The position numbers and the translations under genes are program-made. A stretch of 64,000 nt of DNA from Saccharofermentans sp. (GTDB taxonomy: Bacteria > Bacillota > Clostridia > Saccharofermentanales > Saccharofermentanaceae). The first letter of the stretch is position 1, and each line of letters starts with the position of its first letter. Location of the stretch: positions 124,001 through 188,000 of the forward strand of contig JAILMW010000022.1 of assembly GCA_024692235.1 (NCBI GenBank), written 5' to 3'. The notes beneath the pieces are model-generated. The model was given only the letters and a program-made list of their open reading frames with translations, was not told the origin of the DNA and did no database searches. Below are positions 61,553 through 64,000 of this stretch, piece by piece.

Positions 61553-62799
61553 TTAAGATCCACCTTTCGATAAAGCTTCTTGAATATGAGCATGCCGCCC
61601 AATATGTCGGATGCAAGTACTATAAGGAACATCCACCACTGCGTATTGGATGCATAGATATCTCTTATAAGGCAGATGTTGTTATGAAAGGGCATAAAGT
61701 ATTCGCATGTAAAGGGTCTGTTGAACCTGAATAAGTTCAGGAAGAAGTCTATAAGGAACAGCACCAGCGGAAGCTGCAGATTGACGATTATATCCTGAAG
61801 CCTTTGAAGGCTCAGCGTGATATAAGCTGCAGCTGCGGACATAAGGTAGACAGATGCTATTACTACGATAAGGATCCCTGCCACCTGTCCGGGAAGGAGA
61901 AGCATTCCGAAAGGCAGGAGCGACATGGCGTCGTTACTCCAGTTGAACCAGGATGTCAGGAACATAAGTACCATGGTTATTACTGCGGAGAGGGAAGATA
62001 CCAGCATCATGGCGGCGATCTTACCTGCTACGACGGACCTGCCCGATACGGGCGTTAAGAGGAGCTTATCAAAGAATCCTCTGCTCTTTTCCATGGCAAA
62101 GAGGTCGCATGCCAGCGAATATACGCAGTAGTAGGATAAGAGCATGACGATGCCGGGGACTACCCTGGCGGCATTCTTGTTGGCTGTAGCTCTGTTATCC
62201 ATTATCTTGGTGACTACGTTAAAGCTGTCGACTACAAAGGGGTCTTTTCCTTCGGATGTATATCTTCCGCCGAGCCTGTCAAGAAGCGAGTCCTTATAAG
62301 GATCTATTATAAGGTCCGTGAAGGACTCGACCTTGGGTACCATAAGTGTCGAACTCTCGTCATAAGTGACACGGATCGAAGCGTGGCTTACGGCACCGGG
62401 ATACCCGTCTGCCAGGTTGTTATAGTATCTTTCTATCTCTTCGTCAAAGGGGAGTTCTCCGTCTTCGAAGAATATCCAGATGGTGCCTTTCCTGAGGCTC
62501 TTTCTGAAATCCTCTCCGGAATAATCACTCTCGTATTCGCTTTGGGATATGACCTTTATATTGTAGACGGTGGTTCCTTCTATCTCCTTTATATAGTCTT
62601 CAAAAGTAGAAGGAGGGGCCACGGCGATAACGGGATTTCTTCCGAAGTTGCCCGTAGCCATGTAATTGATCAGAAGAGGGAAGATGTTAAGCGCTATCAT
62701 CATAAATGCTGCAGGTAGCAGAAGAACGGCAGCTGCTCTTTTCCAATTGGCAACAAGCCTTCCTATCTCCCATTTAACTATCTTCCATGTTGATATCAT
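61549..62799 (-). CDS. ABC-2 permease (first gene of the exporter operon)
   Basis: A 416-residue permease: helix near residues 22-42, a long outer loop (about 45-190) and five or six C-terminal helices. Same layout as the permease half of the 58582 gene, with which it would form a heterodimer. The start is uncertain: ATG 62799 (MISTWKIVKWEIGRL) lines up with the partner's start, ATG 62829 adds ten residues, and neither has a strong ribosome site. Confidence 0.85.
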   Translation of the reverse strand: MISTWKIVKWEIGRLVANWKRAAAVLLLPAAFMMIALNIFPLLINYMATGNFGRNPVIAVAPPSTFEDYIKEIEGTTVYNIKVISQSEYESDYSGEDFRKSLRKGTIWIFFEDGELPFDEEIERYYNNLADGYPGAVSHASIRVTYDESSTLMVPKVESFTDLIIDPYKDSLLDRLGGRYTSEGKDPFVVDSFNVVTKIMDNRATANKNAARVVPGIVMLLSYYCVYSLACDLFAMEKSRGFFDKLLLTPVSGRSVVAGKIAAMMLVSSLSAVITMVLMFLTSWFNWSNDAMSLLPFGMLLLPGQVAGILIVVIASVYLMSAAAAYITLSLQRLQDIIVNLQLPLVLFLIDFFLNLFRFNRPFTCEYFMPFHNNICLIRDIYASNTQWWMFLIVLASDILGGMLIFKKLYRKVDLK

Positions 62800-62924
62800 A
62801 TCTGTTCGCACCACTACATAATATATCAAAAGAATCTCAAAATCTTATAAGATATTATAAAGATTAAGGTGAAGAAGAGGTGCTTGACAAAAAAGGACTG
62901 CTACTTCATAATATTCAAGCGCAC

Positions 62925-62999
62925 GGTGCCATAGCCAAGCGGTAAGGCCAAGGTCTGCAAAACCTTTATTCCCCGGTTCAAATCCGGGTGGCACCTCCA
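62925..62999 (+). tRNA. tRNA-Cys (anticodon GCA)
   Basis: 75 bases including an encoded CCA. Acceptor stem GGTGCCA / TGGCACC, D-arm with AGCGGTAAGGC, anticodon arm AAGGT-CTGCAAA-ACCTT with anticodon GCA at 62957-62959, T-arm CCCGG-TTCAAAT-CCGGG. Discriminator base T, as expected for cysteine. Confidence 0.95.
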
Positions 63000-63010
63000 A
63001 CAAGAAGCAG

Positions 63011-63040
63011 TACCCGGTTCATAGAGCCGGGTATTTCTTT
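63011..63040 (+). terminator. Intrinsic terminator after tRNA-Cys
   Basis: Stem TACCCGG (63011-63017) / CCGGGTA (63027-63033), loop of nine, followed by TTTCTTT. Confidence 0.8.
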
Positions 63041-63106
63041 TGCCTTTAAGGTTCAGGGATTATGTTGTAAAATGACGGATATCAACCGCTTAGGAGTTAA
63101 GTAAAG

Positions 63107-64000
63107 ATGAAAGAAGAGATAATAAAGGTATTAGAGAGATACGACCAACTCGTAGGACTTATACTCGACCAGAAGATAGATGAATTTGCAGATAAGATGG
63201 ACGAGCGTCCTCCTGAGGATGACGACATCACATATGAGACATACCTTCAGCGTGTAGCAATGAAGGAGACAGAGGAGCAAAGCCGCCTCATGGAGGAGGA
63301 GCCTAACGATATCTTAGGCGGCCTTTCCATGAACGACTACTTTAAGAAGCTTCCTTTCGAAGAGTTAAAGGAAGTTCTCGAGTACAGCGCATTGGAGCTC
63401 GACAGAGGTGTTCCCGACAGCGTTATAGGTGCCGTAGCTAAGTCTGCGGACAAAGCCGCAGTACTCTCTTATGCGAAGAAGACCGTAGAGGATGCCGCGT
63501 GGACTGACGAGGAGCTCGGTAACGAAGATGCTCTCTTCGAGATGGAATTTCAGAAGGTAAAGGCATGCTTTAAGGTTCTCTCCGCCATGAACGATTCAAG
63601 CCTTCTTGAGGGCGTCTTAGACCGCTTCATGAGCTATGCCAAGATCCCCGACTTCGTAGCAGACACGGTAGCTGAATATATCGAGGCATTCCCCGATGAA
63701 TCCGTACCTCTTCTTATAGACAGATTGAACGAGCACAAGGACGAAGGCCTTGAAGGCCCCTGCGAGGACCTTGTCATCATGCTTACAAACATCGGTAAGG
63801 AAGATCGTCAGGACGAGATCTACGATGCTTTAAGATCCGCATTCCGTTTCATGAACAATAAGATCTATGCCGTAATCTGTCTTGCAGACTATGGCGACCC
63901 CAGAGCAGTTCCCATGCTCAAGAGCTATATCAACAGACATCAGACTACGATAGACAGGGATCTTTTCTACGAGATCATGTCCGCCGTCCAGAACTTAGGC
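63107..64000 (+). CDS. Helical-repeat (HEAT-like) protein; 3' end cut by window
   Basis: An open frame of 298 codons runs from ATG 63107 (GGAG at 63093-63096) to the window end without a stop. The protein is acidic and almost entirely helical, with repeated 30-40 residue units such as FMSYAKIPDFVADTVAEYIE, and AVICLADYGDPRAVPMLKSY, where the DYGDPRAVP run is typical of HEAT/PBS-lyase repeats. No catalytic motif is visible in this part; a C-terminal SEC-C-type motif or other domain could follow beyond the window. Confidence 0.75.
   Translation, partial: MKEEIIKVLERYDQLVGLILDQKIDEFADKMDERPPEDDDITYETYLQRVAMKETEEQSRLMEEEPNDILGGLSMNDYFKKLPFEELKEVLEYSALELDRGVPDSVIGAVAKSADKAAVLSYAKKTVEDAAWTDEELGNEDALFEMEFQKVKACFKVLSAMNDSSLLEGVLDRFMSYAKIPDFVADTVAEYIEAFPDESVPLLIDRLNEHKDEGLEGPCEDLVIMLTNIGKEDRQDEIYDALRSAFRFMNNKIYAVICLADYGDPRAVPMLKSYINRHQTTIDRDLFYEIMSAVQNLG

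Overview
The window looks like the chromosome of an anaerobic Clostridia-type Bacillota (order or family not resolvable by eye). Reasons: strong AGGAGG-type ribosome binding sites, a flavin reductase-rubredoxin fusion, Hsp33, a single-membrane style polysaccharide locus (Wzx flippase, Wzy-like polymerase, Wzz-like protein, undecaprenyl-phosphate sugar transferase) with no lipopolysaccharide-core genes, and C- or G-ending codons in the housekeeping flanks. No complete insertion sequence, CRISPR array or rRNA operon is visible.

Layout. 0-6 kb: a peptidoglycan M23 hydrolase cut by the window edge, a methyltransferase, an orphan AbiEi-like protein, a frameshifted HTH gene, hslO, and a three-gene operon (GNAT acetyltransferase, unknown protein, SecB-like chaperone) that resembles a toxin-antitoxin-chaperone module. 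6-11 kb: one glycosyltransferase, then a defence pocket: an AbiF/Abi_2 HEPN protein preceded by a short candidate RNA with its own promoter and terminator, a graveyard of broken nuclease and antitoxin genes, and an ATPase plus TOPRIM-like pair. 11-33 kb: a large surface-polysaccharide locus with eleven glycosyltransferases, initiating sugar transferase, chain-length protein, polymerase, flippase, Stealth-type phosphotransferase, radical SAM protein and two acyltransferases. From about 19 kb this block is visibly more A/T-rich than its surroundings, which suggests acquisition.

33-42 kb: a second defence pocket threaded between dead fragments of one nucleotidyltransferase gene, whose intact relative lies at 53 kb. 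It carries a zeta-toxin pair, a TOTE-type primase-helicase-PLD protein, an IS21 transposase remnant and a Thoeris-like system (two TIR proteins and a membrane-anchored macro-domain protein). 42-51 kb: rmlABDC for dTDP-L-rhamnose, followed by a tightly overlapping operon (4-aminotransferase, polyprenyl-phosphate glycosyltransferase, epimerase, ATP-grasp ligase, two ArnE/F-like membrane proteins) that reads as an aminosugar modification and export pathway fed by RmlA/RmlB.

51-64 kb: ordinary chromosome: rubredoxin fusion, Fic protein, nucleotidyltransferase, large membrane protein, cobalamin riboswitch with btuFCD-like transporter, a three-gene ABC-2 exporter operon in which one permease is fused to a CPBP protease, tRNA-Cys, and a helical-repeat protein cut by the window end. 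The strongest candidates for undescribed biology are the GNAT/SecB-like operon, the AbiF RNA unit, the ArnBCEF-like operon with an ATP-grasp enzyme, and the repeated nucleotidyltransferase scars around defence cassettes.
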